DNA from: Gossypium raimondii
Lineage: Eukaryota; Streptophyta; Magnoliopsida; Malvales; Malvaceae
NCBI RefSeq assembly: GCF_025698545.1
Contig: NC_068566.1
Span: 43,689,192-43,753,191 of the forward strand
Direction of reading: 5' to 3'
Length of the DNA: 64,000 nt
Below are positions 36,287-47,180 of the stretch, in pieces (the stretch's first letter is position 1; every line of letters starts with the position of its first letter). Under the pieces are notes generated by a model. That model was not told where the DNA came from and did not search any database. It saw only the letters and a list, made by a program, of their open reading frames with translations. The position numbers and the translations under genes are program-made.

Positions 36287-39200
36287 GTATCACCGAACAA
36301 CCAACCCCTCGGAGAAAGCAAACCCAGGTTTAAAAAACCAAATGGCAACAAATCCTGCTTTGCTAAACCCACCAAACAGAGGTCACGAAAACTCGATGGC
36401 TTCAAACAATAACAAAGCCTTTCCTCGTTACCTCTGCTCTATAAAAATACTAAATAGCGGCTACTAGCTTAATCCACCACGCGAGAATAACTCATCTGGG
36501 GTGGTGGACACCATCTGCTTTAAAGTTATATGCTAATTACTACTTTGTTTCAATCAGATAAACCAGCTTTACTCTTGAGATGCTGCTTGAAGTCCATGAT
36601 GTCCCCTTCCCATCGTGTTGCAGCTTGATTTTCACACACCCATATCTCCTCGGCTACCTGGTTTATCAGCCGGAAATCGTGACTCACCAGTACCAACCCA
36701 CCGTCCCACTCGTTCAATGCTTCCGCCAGTGAATCGATCGTCTCGATATCCAAATGGTTAGTGGGCTCATCTAGCAGCAGCAAGTGGGGTTGTCGAAATG
36801 CTAACCACGCGAAGATGACTCGACTCCTCTGTCCATCGGATAGGTTCTTCATTGGCATCACTTGCGCTTTCCCTGACAATCCAAACTTCCCGATTGCACC
36901 TCTCATCTTCTCTTCCTCATTTCCAGGGTATTCTCTTATCATGTACTGGAGAGCTGACATTTCCATATCCAGTTTCTCTGCCAAGTGCTGATGGAATTGC
37001 GCAATTCGCAGATGGTTATGCCGTCGGACCATTCCATCAATAGGAGTCAATTCACCTGTCATCAGTTTCAGCAGTGTACTCTTCCCTGCACCATTAGGTC
37101 CTACTAATGCTATCCTTGAGTCCAAGTCTACCCCAAAGTCCAAGTTCTTGTAGATCAGATTCTCAGGCGTGTATCCGAAAGTAACTTCCACAAACTGCAG
37201 TACCGGTGGAGGAAGTTTTCCGACATCAACAAATCGAAACACCAGAACCTTGTCCCTGACTACCTTCTCCGTGAGTCCACCTCGCTCCATCTTTGCCAAT
37301 GTCTTCTCCTTACTCTGTGCCTGCCGGGCTAGTTTGGCTGACCCGTGACCGAAGCGAGCAATGTACTCCTTCATTGAAGCAATCTGTTCCTGCTCCCACT
37401 TGTATTGTTTCATCTGGTTCTCTTCCAATTCAGAACGAGTTTGAACGTACTGATCGTAATTGCCAGTGTACAACTTAAGTTTTTTGTTTTGCATATGGAT
37501 AATGTTCGTACAAACTCCGTTCAGGAAATCCTGGGAATGTGATACCACAACAAGGATACGATCAAATCTCTTCAAATTTTCTTCCAACCAGACACAAGCT
37601 TCTAAATCTGTTTCCAATTAAACCAATTGTAAGCATCAGAATTGATAATCATAGTGAAAATGTTCTCCATGTCAAACTTATGAGTCTAACCAAATGACCA
37701 TTAAAGACCTAACTCAACGATCGGTGGGCCATGAAGAAAAAGAGTGGCGGATTCATGAATAGACTTCATTAATTAAAAATATTAATAAACAGCATGGCAT
37801 ACACATAAAAAACACGAAATACCTACCTAAATGATTGGTTGGCTCATCAAGCAAAAGAATGGTGGGATTCATGAATAGAGCCCGTGCCAATGCAATCCTC
37901 ATTCTCCAACCACCAGAGAAATCTCGGGTTTTCTTTGCCTGCATCATCTTGTTGAAACCGAGGCCAAATAAAATTTCAGCAGCACGTTTCTCAGCAGTTG
38001 ATGCATCCAAGGCATCCAATCGCTCATAGATACGTTCAAGTGTCTCTCCACCACCATCATCCTAAAACAAAATTAATGGATAAAAATACAGAAAACGAGG
38101 TTATAATGCATGTTTTTGATGAAACTTAGCATGATTACAACACTGGGTTTGCTGAATAACCTGTGCTGCCAAGATTTCTGCTTCTTTCTCCAACTTCAAC
38201 CTCTCTTCATCACAACTTATGACAGCCTGCAATGCAGACATATCTGAAGCTTCAATCTCCCTCGTCAGGTGATAGATATCCATGTGCTCCGGAATTGGAA
38301 GTTCACGCAACCCTATTGCAGTAAGCAGCGTGGATTTCCCACAACCATTTAATCCTAGCAAACCATAGCGTCTGCAAAGATAATATGAAATAGACAGTGG
38401 TCTCATCAGATAAATATCCCAAACAAGATTTTACAATGAATATTCCTAAGCAACATGATATAAAGTCATCAAACCTGCCATAATTAAGCTCCAATGTTGA
38501 ATCAACAATAAGATCATGTCCGTGGAAAGTAACTGATAAGGACTCTATCTGCAACAAGAAAATCAATTCAACATCAATATAAATTATGATTCAAGGACAC
38601 ATCTTGAAAATACAGAAAGGTTTTTTTACCTCCAATAATGGAATCAATCAAATATATCAAAACTTTTTAACTAATTAGTCTATATTCATAAATGGATATT
38701 CCCAAACTAATGAATCGTTCCAGTATTAATTTTTGGAAGCTAAAATACAAGCTTTACACTTTTCTTCTTTCACTCAAACAATTTAGCATAAAAAGAAGAG
38801 TATGCTTTAGAAAAAACATTTGGAGATATCTTATTTTTAAGCATACGTTGTTCGGGTTGCCTGGCAGCATCGAGATTTTACTGCATTTTATAAAAAGTCC
38901 ATACTAAGTGTGGCCTTTAAATCTTCAAATGGATCATGATTTCAAATTTTGCAACTTAAAATATGACTAATTTAGTAAATGATACGCAAGTGGACTGAAC
39001 AGGTATCGAGAAGGTTTTGAGTTACTGTTTAGAGAACATGATTTATTTATTTTCGTATATGATTTCAAATAAGATTTTGATTATCTTTAGGACTTCGAGT
39101 GGATTAATTCCTATTCATTGATTTCGGTTTACGGAGCTCAGGAATGCGATTAGATATTACTTAACTGTTTTTTAAGAAATAAATCATATACTAACATTTT

Positions 39201-39885
39201 CTGCAACAATAAAAAAAAATAGAAATAAATCACATTTATTCTCACAAAGGAAGGAATCCTTCCAACTTACACGAATATCTCTGGAAAGAGGATGCGAGCA
39301 GAGAACACCAGTACAGGTCCGATCGGATATCTGGAGCATGCTAACTTTATCAGAAGCATTATCAACGCCGTTCTCCGCGGTCGCTGCAGCTGCCGCCTTG
39401 GAAGATGCAGCGGCCTTCCCTCCTCTCTTTGCAGCCGCAGCAGCCTTCTTCTGAGCAGCCTTCTTCTTGCTTGCGTCGGACACCATCTTGAAATCTAACC
39501 ACCACAACAAATCTAGAACTGCAATTAATGCAAAAGAAAGAAGATTAAATTCGAAAAGAATCAATATCTCCGTTAGTCGAGGGAGGATCAGAGAAGGTGA
39601 AAATGGATCTAGGGTTTGGACGTACGGAAATTTGGTGCTACAGTGCCCTGCTGGAGAAATACAATCAGACGTAAAACTCCGAAAAATAGGGTTTCTGAGT
39701 TGTGGAAGCCTTCGGAAGAGAGGAGAGGTCTGTTTTTGAAGCAAGGAAGAATGATGGAAGGAGGTGAGGACACGTGTACGGTGATATCTCCACCGGTTTC
39801 TTTTTTAAACGGACCTCAGTTTGCCTCTCTTAGTCAAAACAAACGTTGTCGTTTCGAGGTTATTAATTCAACCACGTCTCTTTTT
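36287..39885 (-). repeat. segmental duplication, right copy (contains intact ABCF1)
   Basis: Partner of 28062-31615, 8.2 kb away in direct orientation. Introns and flanks differ by frequent substitutions and indels (for example a rearranged stretch in intron 4 at 37660-37780), while coding exons are much closer. The extra segment near 39782-39800 (GATATCTCCACCGG) is absent from the left copy. Confidence 0.88.
36550..39486 (-). CDS. ABCF1: ABC transporter F family member 1 (GCN20-type), 597 aa
   Basis: Exons: 39271-39486, 38475-38548, 38161-38371, 37827-38061, 36550-37607. They join to 1794 nt with intact GT-AG sites. ABCF proteins have no membrane domain. They are soluble twin ATPases that act with the ribosome, and the plant ABCF1 is the GCN20-like partner of translation control. 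Residues 1-50 form a Lys/Ala-rich head ([14 protein letters not shown]). NBD1: Walker [10 protein letters not shown] 103-111, signature FSGGW 215-219, Walker [12 protein letters not shown] 236-246. The linker is about 295-375. NBD2: Walker [10 protein letters not shown] 415-423, signature LSDGQ 501-505, Walker [13 protein letters not shown] 521-532, switch His in VSHD 553-556. Length matches the Arabidopsis protein (about 595). The ATG is the first one followed by the conserved MVSDASKKK. An upstream in-frame extension exists but is not conserved in character. Confidence 0.95.
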
Positions 39886-40507
39886 TGGGTTAATTTCTCC
39901 ACACATCTCTAAATTATTATTAAATTTCAAATTCATCTCTATGCTTCAAAACATCTTTATTAAATTTAAAACCCCTTGATAGGCCTATAGAATGCATTAT
40001 TGTATCTACCCTTAAAGGGTTTACAAAATGTGAATGATTAATTACTAGCAGAGGTGTTCATGGGCCATGTTGATTTCAGACTAGGCTCAACTAAAAATCT
40101 AAGCCCGTGTGCTAGGCCTAGGCTTGGATAAAAATGCTAAAATTCAGGCCCAGCCTGACCCGTATTAATTTTTATATTATTTTTATATAATTATTAAATA
40201 TATATAATAGATCAAAAATACTAAAAACATCAAAATAAATATTTCTTAACAAATTAAAAATAAAATTTTAAAAATATGTATACTAAATAACACTAAAATA
40301 AATACAACTTAACAAGTAAATATCTCTAAAATAATAACAAAATTAACAATAAAATAAATTTTATACAATATCCAAATAATAATAACAAAATAATAATTAC
40401 ATAATAATAAAATAGTAACATTAAAAAAACAAATTTATTTATCTTTTAGTAAATTGACCTATATTTCTACTCAAAGCTTCTCACCCGTGGCCTTTCGTTT
40501 TTTTTTT
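39886..40507. other. intergenic with hAT-type MITE fragment
   Basis: 40046-40165 begins AGAGGTGTTCATGGGCCATG and is rich in GGCCCAGCCTGACCC wording, resembling one end of GGGCC-rich hAT MITEs such as the complete one at 5308-5990. The second end was not found. The rest is AT-rich. Confidence 0.45.
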
Positions 40508-40836
40508 GGGCAAATTACACATAAAAGTCCTATTTTTTAAAATTTACCAAAATAGACCCAGTATTTAATTATTTACCGGAATGGGCCATTTTCCCCAAAA
40601 TCGCGTCCACGTCGGTAGCGATGTCGGGGGCGATGTCGAAAATCGCATCACGTCGGTGGCGCTTTGCTTACGTGGACACAAATCGCGACCTCGTGGCGCG
40701 ATTTGTGTCCACGTAAGCAAAGCGCACTGACGTGGACGCGATTTCGGGGAAAATGGCCCATTCCGGTAAATAATAAAATACCGGGCTCATTTCAGTAAAT
40801 TTTTAAAAAATAGGGCTTTTTTTGGTATTTTGCCCC
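40508..40836. mobile_element. fold-back MITE, MULE-like ends, with internal palindrome
   Basis: The ends are inverted copies: GGGCAAATTACACATAAAAG at the left, and at the right a stretch ending TTTTTTTGGTATTTTGCCCC. Next inside come TTTACCGGAATGGGCCATTT and its complement AAATGGCCCATTCCGGTAAA, then a perfect pair GCGCTTTGCTTACGTGGACA / TGTCCACGTAAGCAAAGCGC around the centre. The arms cover nearly the whole element. No open frame. Confidence 0.85.
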
Positions 40837-40948
40837 TAATAATATATATTAATGTAATATTGAAGAGTTAATTGATTAAAAAAATAAATGCAACAAGTAC
40901 AAAAAAGATTCAAAATTATTACCAACAAAATTTGAACCAAAGTACTAA

Positions 40949-41125
40949 GGGTGCGTTTGGTTCGCTGTATTGGATTAGAGGTGTATTGGATTAGAGGTGT
41001 ATTGGGATTAGAGGTGTATTGGATTAGAGGTGTAATAGCTAATCCATTGTTTGGTTGAATGTAATGGAATAGAGGCGTAATAGTAATCTTGTGTTTGGTT
41101 GAATGGAATAGAGGTGTAATAGCAT
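40949..41125. repeat. MITE terminus with GTGCGTTTGGTT ends and 16-bp tandem repeat
   Basis: Starts GGGTGCGTTTGGTTCGCTG, a common plant MITE end. It then has several near-perfect copies of GTATTGGATTAGAGGT (40968-41030), followed by the repeated phrase TGTTTGGTTGAATG (41048 and 41092). Confidence 0.55.
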
Positions 41126-41459
41126 AATGGAAAAAACTAAAATGACTAGAATACCCTTAGCATAAAATTGTTTTGGTAAAAAACTAAAGGGAAAAGAGCA
41201 AGCATCTTAACCAACTAAGCTAAACTAATTAATTAACATATTATAAAAAAATTGTTATTATCTTAACTATATTACATACGTTCTAACGATTTATCGGACC
41301 TATACCATACACATGTCAAATCAGAAAAAATAATACAACAATTTTGTAAAAAAAATCTGGTGTTTACTTCAAATAAATAAAGAAAATAATGATTTTAATG
41401 TTTCAAAATTCAATTTTAAACCGAAAAAATCAAAATTTAGAGGTAAAAAATGATCTTTT
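41126..41459. other. AT-rich spacer
   Basis: No gene and no clear repeat identified between the MITE and the tandem array. Confidence 0.3.
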
Positions 41460-41863
41460 TCGACGAAAACTGCGGCAAACAATGGTATTTTATTTTTTTG
41501 ACCGTTGAGTCTTGATCACGTGGTAGAAATCATGGCCTCGTCGGTACCGACGAGGCCATAATTTCTCTGCGTACTCGACATCAAGATCGACGTGGACGCG
41601 ATTTCGCGGAAAATAAACCATTCCGGTAAATAATTAAATAATGGGCCCATTTCGGTAATTTTTGAAAAAAAGGGCTTTTATTGTTAATTGCCCGTTTTTT
41701 TGCTCTATTAACCCCTAAAAGCCGAACATCCCTTTCCCTTTTCCTTTACCTGTTCGCCGGTAAAGTTTTATCAGCTTTCCGTTTCCACTGCTAATCCTAC
41801 GCCGCTAGATCCACCATCTCTTCCGTCGTGGTAATCATCCTCCTCCATCGGGAACATTGGTAC

Positions 41864-42108
41864 TCATGACCCAGTTTGTCTTCTGTCTCTCTCCACCTCC
41901 CTCATAACAAATCCCGGCACCTCATCCGTAAGGTAAATCGTTTCCCCGCTTTTTAGTCCCTTTGTAGCCATAATGTGTGACGATCCATTTCCCCCTTAGC
42001 AGTGTATAGAAACTTGCAGCTATGGAAACCCTCCCTTAACCTCTGTATATCCTTGATAATAGCCCCAATAACCGAATCATCTTCCCGATCGCTGCACAAC
42101 TTTTTCAC
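41864..42108 (-). pseudogene. RNase H-like fragment, array unit 1
   Basis: Minus-strand sequence homologous to the open copies at 43378-43623 and 45395-45640, with a one-base loss in the run after GACGATCCATTTCC that breaks the frame. Confidence 0.6.
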
Positions 42109-43377
42109 AGCTTTTTAAAACATCGTGTTTAAGTTATTAATACGATTTGTACAAACATGTTTACAAATTGATATATATATGTTTTTAAATATTTTCACGA
42201 TAAATCCAAGTTATACTTAAACTAACAAGGTTAAAAAAATCTGATTAATTCACGCGTAGATCTCGAAAAGTTATTCGAAATCAAAAAAAATCGCCTCAAT
42301 CGAACAACCGAGCGAAAAGTTATGGCCTTTCAAAGTTTTCCAAGCTAAAAAACATAAACTGTTCATAAATTATTACTTCAAAATGCTTTTTTTGGAGGGA
42401 AAATACCAAAAAGCCCTATATTTTTAAAATTTATCGAAATGGGCCCGGTATTTTATTTTTTTGACCGTTTGGTAGTGTTCACGCGCGGGCCGAAATCGCG
42501 GCCACGTCAGCGCGCTGAAAAACGACCATTCCAGTAAATAATTAAATAATGGGCCCATTTCGGTAATTTTTGAAAAAAAGGGCTTTTATTGGTAAATTGC
42601 CCGTTTTTTTGCTCTATTAACCCCTGAAAGCCGAACATCCCTTTCCCTTTTCCTTTAACTGTTCCCCGACAAAGTTTTATCAGCTATTTCCACCAGCTTT
42701 CCGTTTCCACAGCTAATCCTACGCCACTAGATCCACCATCTCTTCCGTCGTGGTAATCATCCTCCTCCATCGGGAACATTGGTACTCATGACCCAGTTTG
42801 TCTTCTGGCTCTCTCCACCTCCCTCATAACAAATTCTGGCACCTCATCCATAAGGTAAATTTACTTTTAAAATTTATCGAAATGGGCTCGGTATTTTATT
42901 TTTTTGACCGTTGGGTACTGTACACGAGCGAGCCGAAATTGCGGCCACGTCAGCAAAGCGCACTGACGTGGTCGCGATTTCGGCTCGCTTACCCTGACAT
43001 CGCACTGACGTGGACGCGATTTCGCGAAAAATGGACCATTCCGGTAAATAATTAAATAATGGGCTCATTTCGGTAATTTTTGAAAAAAAAGGGCTTTTAT
43101 TGGTAAATTGCCCGTTATTGGTAAATTGCCCGTTATTGAAAAAAAATGGACCATTCCGGTAAATAATTAAATAATTAAATAATGGGCCCATTATTGGTAA
43201 ATTGCCCGTTTTTTTGCTCTATTAACCCCTGAAAGCCGAACATCCCTTTCCCTTTTCCTTTACCTGTTCGCCGGTAAAGTTTTATCAGCTTTCCGTTTCC
43301 ACTGCTAATCCTACGCCACTAGATCTACCATCTCTTCCGTCGTGGTAATCATCCTCCTCCATCGAGAACATTGGTAC

Positions 43378-43623
43378 TCATGACCCAGTTTGTCTTTTGT
43401 CTCTCCCCACCTCCCTCATAACAAATCCTGGCACCTCATCCATAAGATAAATCATTTCCCCGCTTTTTAGTCCCTCTGTAGCCATAATGTGTGACGATCC
43501 ATTTCCTCCCTTAGCAGTGTATAGAAACTTGCAGCTATGGAAACCCTCCCTTAACCTCTGTATATCCTTGATAATAGCCCCAATAATCGAATCATCTTCC
43601 CGATCGCTGCACAACTTTTTCAC
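43378..43623 (-). pseudogene. RNase H-like C-terminal fragment, array unit 3 (open frame)
   Basis: 81 open codons without an ATG (the frame opens on GTG). The order is KKLCSDREDDSIIGAIIKD, then IQRLREGFHSCKFLYTAKGG, then NGSSHIMATEGLKSGE, a hydrophobic YLMDEVPGFV and a stop. This resembles the last third of plant RNase H (RVT_3) domains from LINE-type ORFs, in which a helix is followed by a strand and an N-x(2-3)-AH-x-LA motif. Here that motif is degenerate (SSHIMA). None of the acidic catalytic residues of the domain's first half are present, so it is a captured fragment, not an enzyme. Confidence 0.55.
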
Positions 43624-44396
43624 TACTTTTTCACAGCTTTTTAAAACATCGTGTTTAAATTATTAATACGATTTGTACAAACATGTTTACAAATTGATAT
43701 ATATATGTTTTTAAATATTTTCACGATAAATCCAAGTTATACTTAAACTAACAAGGTTAAAAAAAATCTGATTAATTCACGCGTAGATCTCGAAAAGTTA
43801 TTCGAAATTAAAAAAATCGCCTCAATCGGACAGCCGAATGAAAAGTTATGGCCTTTCAATGTTTTCCAAGCTAAAAAACATAAGCTGTTTATGAATTATT
43901 ACTTCAAAATGCTTTTTTTGGGCAAAATACCAAAAAGCCCTATATTTTTAAAATTTATCAAAATGGGCCCGGTATTTTATTTTTTTGACCGTTTGGTAGT
44001 GTTCACGCGTGGGCCGAAATCGCGGCCACATCAGCGCGTTTTGCTGACGCGGTAGGAAATCGCATCTTAGAGGGCGCGATTTCCTGGCGCGTACCCTGAC
44101 ATCGCGTTGACGTGGACGCGATTTCACAGAAAATGGACCATTTCGGTAAATAATTAAATAATGGGCCCATTTCGGTAATTTTTGAAAAAATGGCTTTTAT
44201 TGGTAAATTGCTCCTTTTTTTGCTCTATTAACCCCTGAAAGCCGAACATCCCTTTCCCTTTTCCTTTACCTATTCGCCGGTAAATTTTTATCAGCTATTT
44301 TCACCAACTTTTCGTGTCCACTGCTAATCCTACGCCACTAGATCCACCATCTCTTCTGTTGTGGTAATCATCCTCCTCCATCGGGAACATTGGTAC

Positions 44397-44641
44397 TCAT
44401 GACCCAGTTTGTGTTCTGTCTCTCTCCACCTCCCTCATAACAAATCCCGGCACCTCATCCATAAGGTAAATCGTTTCCCCGCTTTTTAGTCCCTCTGTAG
44501 CCATAATGTGTGACGATTCATTTCCCCCCTTAGCAGTGTATAGAAACTTGCAGCTATGGAACCCTCCCTTAACCTCTGTATATCCTTGATAATAACCCCA
44601 ATAACCGAATCATCTTCCCGATTGCTGCACAACTTTTTCAC
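44397..44641 (-). pseudogene. RNase H-like fragment, array unit 4
   Basis: Same fragment as in unit 3, but one A is missing in CTATGGAACCCTCCC (near 44558) relative to CTATGGAAACCCTCCC, which shifts the frame. Confidence 0.55.
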
Positions 44642-45394
44642 AGCTTTTTAAAACATCGTGTTTAAGTTATTAATACGATTTGTACAAACATGTTTACAAA
44701 TTGATATGTATATGTTTTTAAATATTTTCACGATAAATCCAAGTTATACTTAAACTAACAAGGTTAAAAAAAATCTGATTAATTCACGCGTAGATCTCGA
44801 AAAGTTATTCGAAATAAAAAAAATCGCCTCAATCGAACAACCGAGCGAAAATTTATGGCCTTTCAAAGTTTTCCAAGCTAAAAAACATAAACTGTTTATG
44901 AATTATTACTTCAAAATGCTTTTTTGGGCAAAATACCAAAAATCCCTATATTTTTAAAATTTATCGAAATGGGCCCGATATTTTTTTTCACCGTTGGAGT
45001 CTTTTCACTTGTGGTAAATCGCGGCGGTCGGTAGCGATTCTGTCACGTCGACAAAAGCGCTACCGACGTGGCGCGATTTCCTAGCGTACAGACTCTCAAA
45101 TCGCACGACATGGACGCGATTTTGCGGAAAATGGACCATTCCGGTAAATAATTAAATAATGGGCCAATTTCGGTAATTTTTAAAAAAAGGGCTTTTATTG
45201 GTAAATTGCTCGTTTTTTTGCTCTATTAACCCCTGAAAGCCGAACATCCCTTTCCCTTTTCCTTTACCTATTTGCCAGTAAAGTTTTATCAGCTATTTTC
45301 ACCAACTTTTCGTGTCCACTGCTAATCCTACGCCACTAGATCCACCATCTCTTCTGTTGTGGTAATCATCCTCCTCCATCGGGAACATTGGTAC

Positions 45395-45640
45395 TCATGA
45401 CCCAGTTTGTGTTCTGTCTCTCTCCACCTCCCTCATAACAAATCCCGGCACCTCATCCATAAGGTAAATCGTTTCCCCGCTTTTTAGTCCCTCTGTAGCC
45501 ATAATGTGTGACGATTCATTTCCCCCCTTAGCAGTGTATAGAAACTTGCAGCTATGAAAACCCTCCCTTAACCTCTGTATATCCTTGATAATAGCCCCAA
45601 TAACCGAATCATCTTCCCGATTGCTGCACAACTTTTTCAC
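45395..45640 (-). pseudogene. RNase H-like C-terminal fragment, array unit 5 (open frame)
   Basis: Open over the same 81 codons as unit 3, with a few substitutions (D to N near the start, G to E in GGNESSH, M to T in GETIYL). It lacks an ATG and the catalytic first half of the domain. Confidence 0.55.
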
Positions 45641-45787
45641 AGCTTTTTAAAACATCGTGTTTAAGTTATTAATACGATTTGTACAAACATGTTTACAAAT
45701 TGATATATATATGTTTTTAAATATTTTCACTATAAATCCAAGTTATACTTAAACTAACAAGGTTAAAAGAAAATCTGATTAATTCAC

Positions 45788-46766
45788 TGTTGATATTTTG
45801 AAAATTCAAGTAGGATATATTGAAGTTTGGACTAATTTGAAATTGTAACATAGTTGGGGATGTATAGTAAAATCAATCTTTTTGTTTATTGAGCTTTAGA
45901 GCGGACATGTTGGCCCGACCCATTTATCTGTTCTCACTTTCAGTTTTCACTGATGGTATCTGCAAAGACTACAGTTTTCTTCTATTCGCTAATTGCTCGA
46001 TCAGTGCATCAGTGGTTTCTCTTTGGATTCTTCTCTCGATTTGGGCTTTCCGTTTTCTGGTAGTTTTTTTTTTTTTGGCTTTTTTGTTTGTTTTGGGTTT
46101 GAAGTTAGATTTTATTTTGTAGTGAAGTTCATTTCTCTGCTGCCTGAATTTGCTTGTTTGCAATTTGTTAGAACGTAAATTGTTTGATCATTTGCCTCAC
46201 TGAAAATTGAACCTTGTTTTGCTATGTAATTTTTATATTCCTGTTAAACCCAAGTTCTGTTTTTTAATTAATCTCAATTTTCTAAATTCTGAATCTTTGG
46301 TCATTGGGTTTCTGGTTAAATAAAGCCTTCTCTTTTGAATGAAAGATTTAAGTTCAGATAGAAAATATATGTTTTAGTTTTCTGTTTGTGTTGCTTATGT
46401 TGCTTTGCCTTATGCTATACATTTTGTAGTAGTTCTAAGTTAGAAGATTTAAACCCATAGTGGCATTGCTTGAAAGGGTTCAGCACTTGAGGCTCTATAA
46501 GATGCTTAATTCACACTTCATGCAAGCATTTGCTTTTTTTCTTGTCACATTTTCTCTTCTTTCTGGAAACAAACCACTCTGGACCATCACTGTATTTTAA
46601 GCTTCACTATATACTTTCTTTTTCCTTTTTCTTTTTATGATAAGGTACCCTTATTATAAGACCACTCATTGAAGCTGAAGAGCGGAAGAAAAGTGCACCT
46701 GTAAGGTCATTCACTAATAAGATTGTCCATGCATAACCATTGATCAATACATTTAGGCAGATCATG
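45788..46766. other. intergenic; possible 5' leader of the uL18-like gene
   Basis: No coding region supported. The CT-rich stretch about 45925-46070 and the following sequence look like a plant 5' leader with a donor somewhere downstream, which would fit the uL18-like gene whose coding exon is preceded by an acceptor at 48225-48226. This is inference from position only. Confidence 0.3.
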
Positions 46767-47180
46767 CTACCAAATAAAATTGCAACCACTTCTCAAGGTA
46801 GCAAAACTAGCTAGAAGATGAGTTGGTTGATTCCGTGACCTAAGTACATGTTTAAAATAAACCATCCCCAAACTAGAATAAAAGGACTTAATATAAGTAA
46901 TTAGGTGCCCTAGGCTTGACACTACATGGTCAGTGCTTGTAAAGTACCGAATTATCACAAGTGAATCACTTTCTATAACGATTTCTAATACACATTTCTA
47001 AAAGCCATTGAACTCCAAACAAGAGCATAAGCTTCCAACATAAATATATTGGCAGTGCCAATTTGCACCTGGCACCTAGCATCGACAAAGTCTCCATTTG
47101 CATCTTGAATCACTGCCCCGAGCCCCAACTTATTATTAGACCTCTGCTAGCATCAACGTTGAGCTTTAAAAATCCATGCC
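46767..47180 (-). pseudogene. RNase H (RVT_3) fragment of a LINE-type ORF
   Basis: On the minus strand, from 47180: PWHGFLKLNVDASRG, a frame slip, then KLGLGAVIQDANGDFVDARC, MLEAYALVWSSMAF, a further slip, then SFYSSLGMVYFKHVLRSRNQ and PTHLLASFATL. This is the full order of a plant LINE-derived RNase H domain: the first Asp in NVDAS, G-x-GAV-x-QD, the catalytic Glu in LEAYAL and the H-V-x-R-x-N-x(3)-H-LA end. At least two frameshifts make it a relic. Confidence 0.75.

Larger units (their letters stand above)
41460..45787. repeat. tandem array of about 1-kb units: fold-back module plus RNase H-like fragment
   Basis: The landmark GCTCTATTAACCCC recurs at about 41702, 42611, 43215, 44222 and 45220 (spacing about 909, 605, 1006 and 999). 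Each full unit runs: GAACATCCCTTTCCC leader, RNase H-like fragment on the minus strand, AT-rich stretch (TTGATATATATATG), ACGCGTAGATCTCGAAAAG, then a fold-back module with CCAAAAAGCCCTATATTT at one end and AAGGGCTTTTATTGGTAAAT at the other. Unit 2 has lost its central part at 42858. The last unit ends inside the AT-rich stretch at 45787, where unique sequence resumes. The fold-back modules lie at about 42400-42602, 42860-43205, 43919-44213 and 44926-45212, with a first half-copy at 41470-41693. Confidence 0.88.

Noticed and set aside
42798-43191. Overlapping frames in the fold-back modules of the array
   Set aside because: They translate terminal inverted repeats and low-complexity AAATTAAAT sequence, with no domain.
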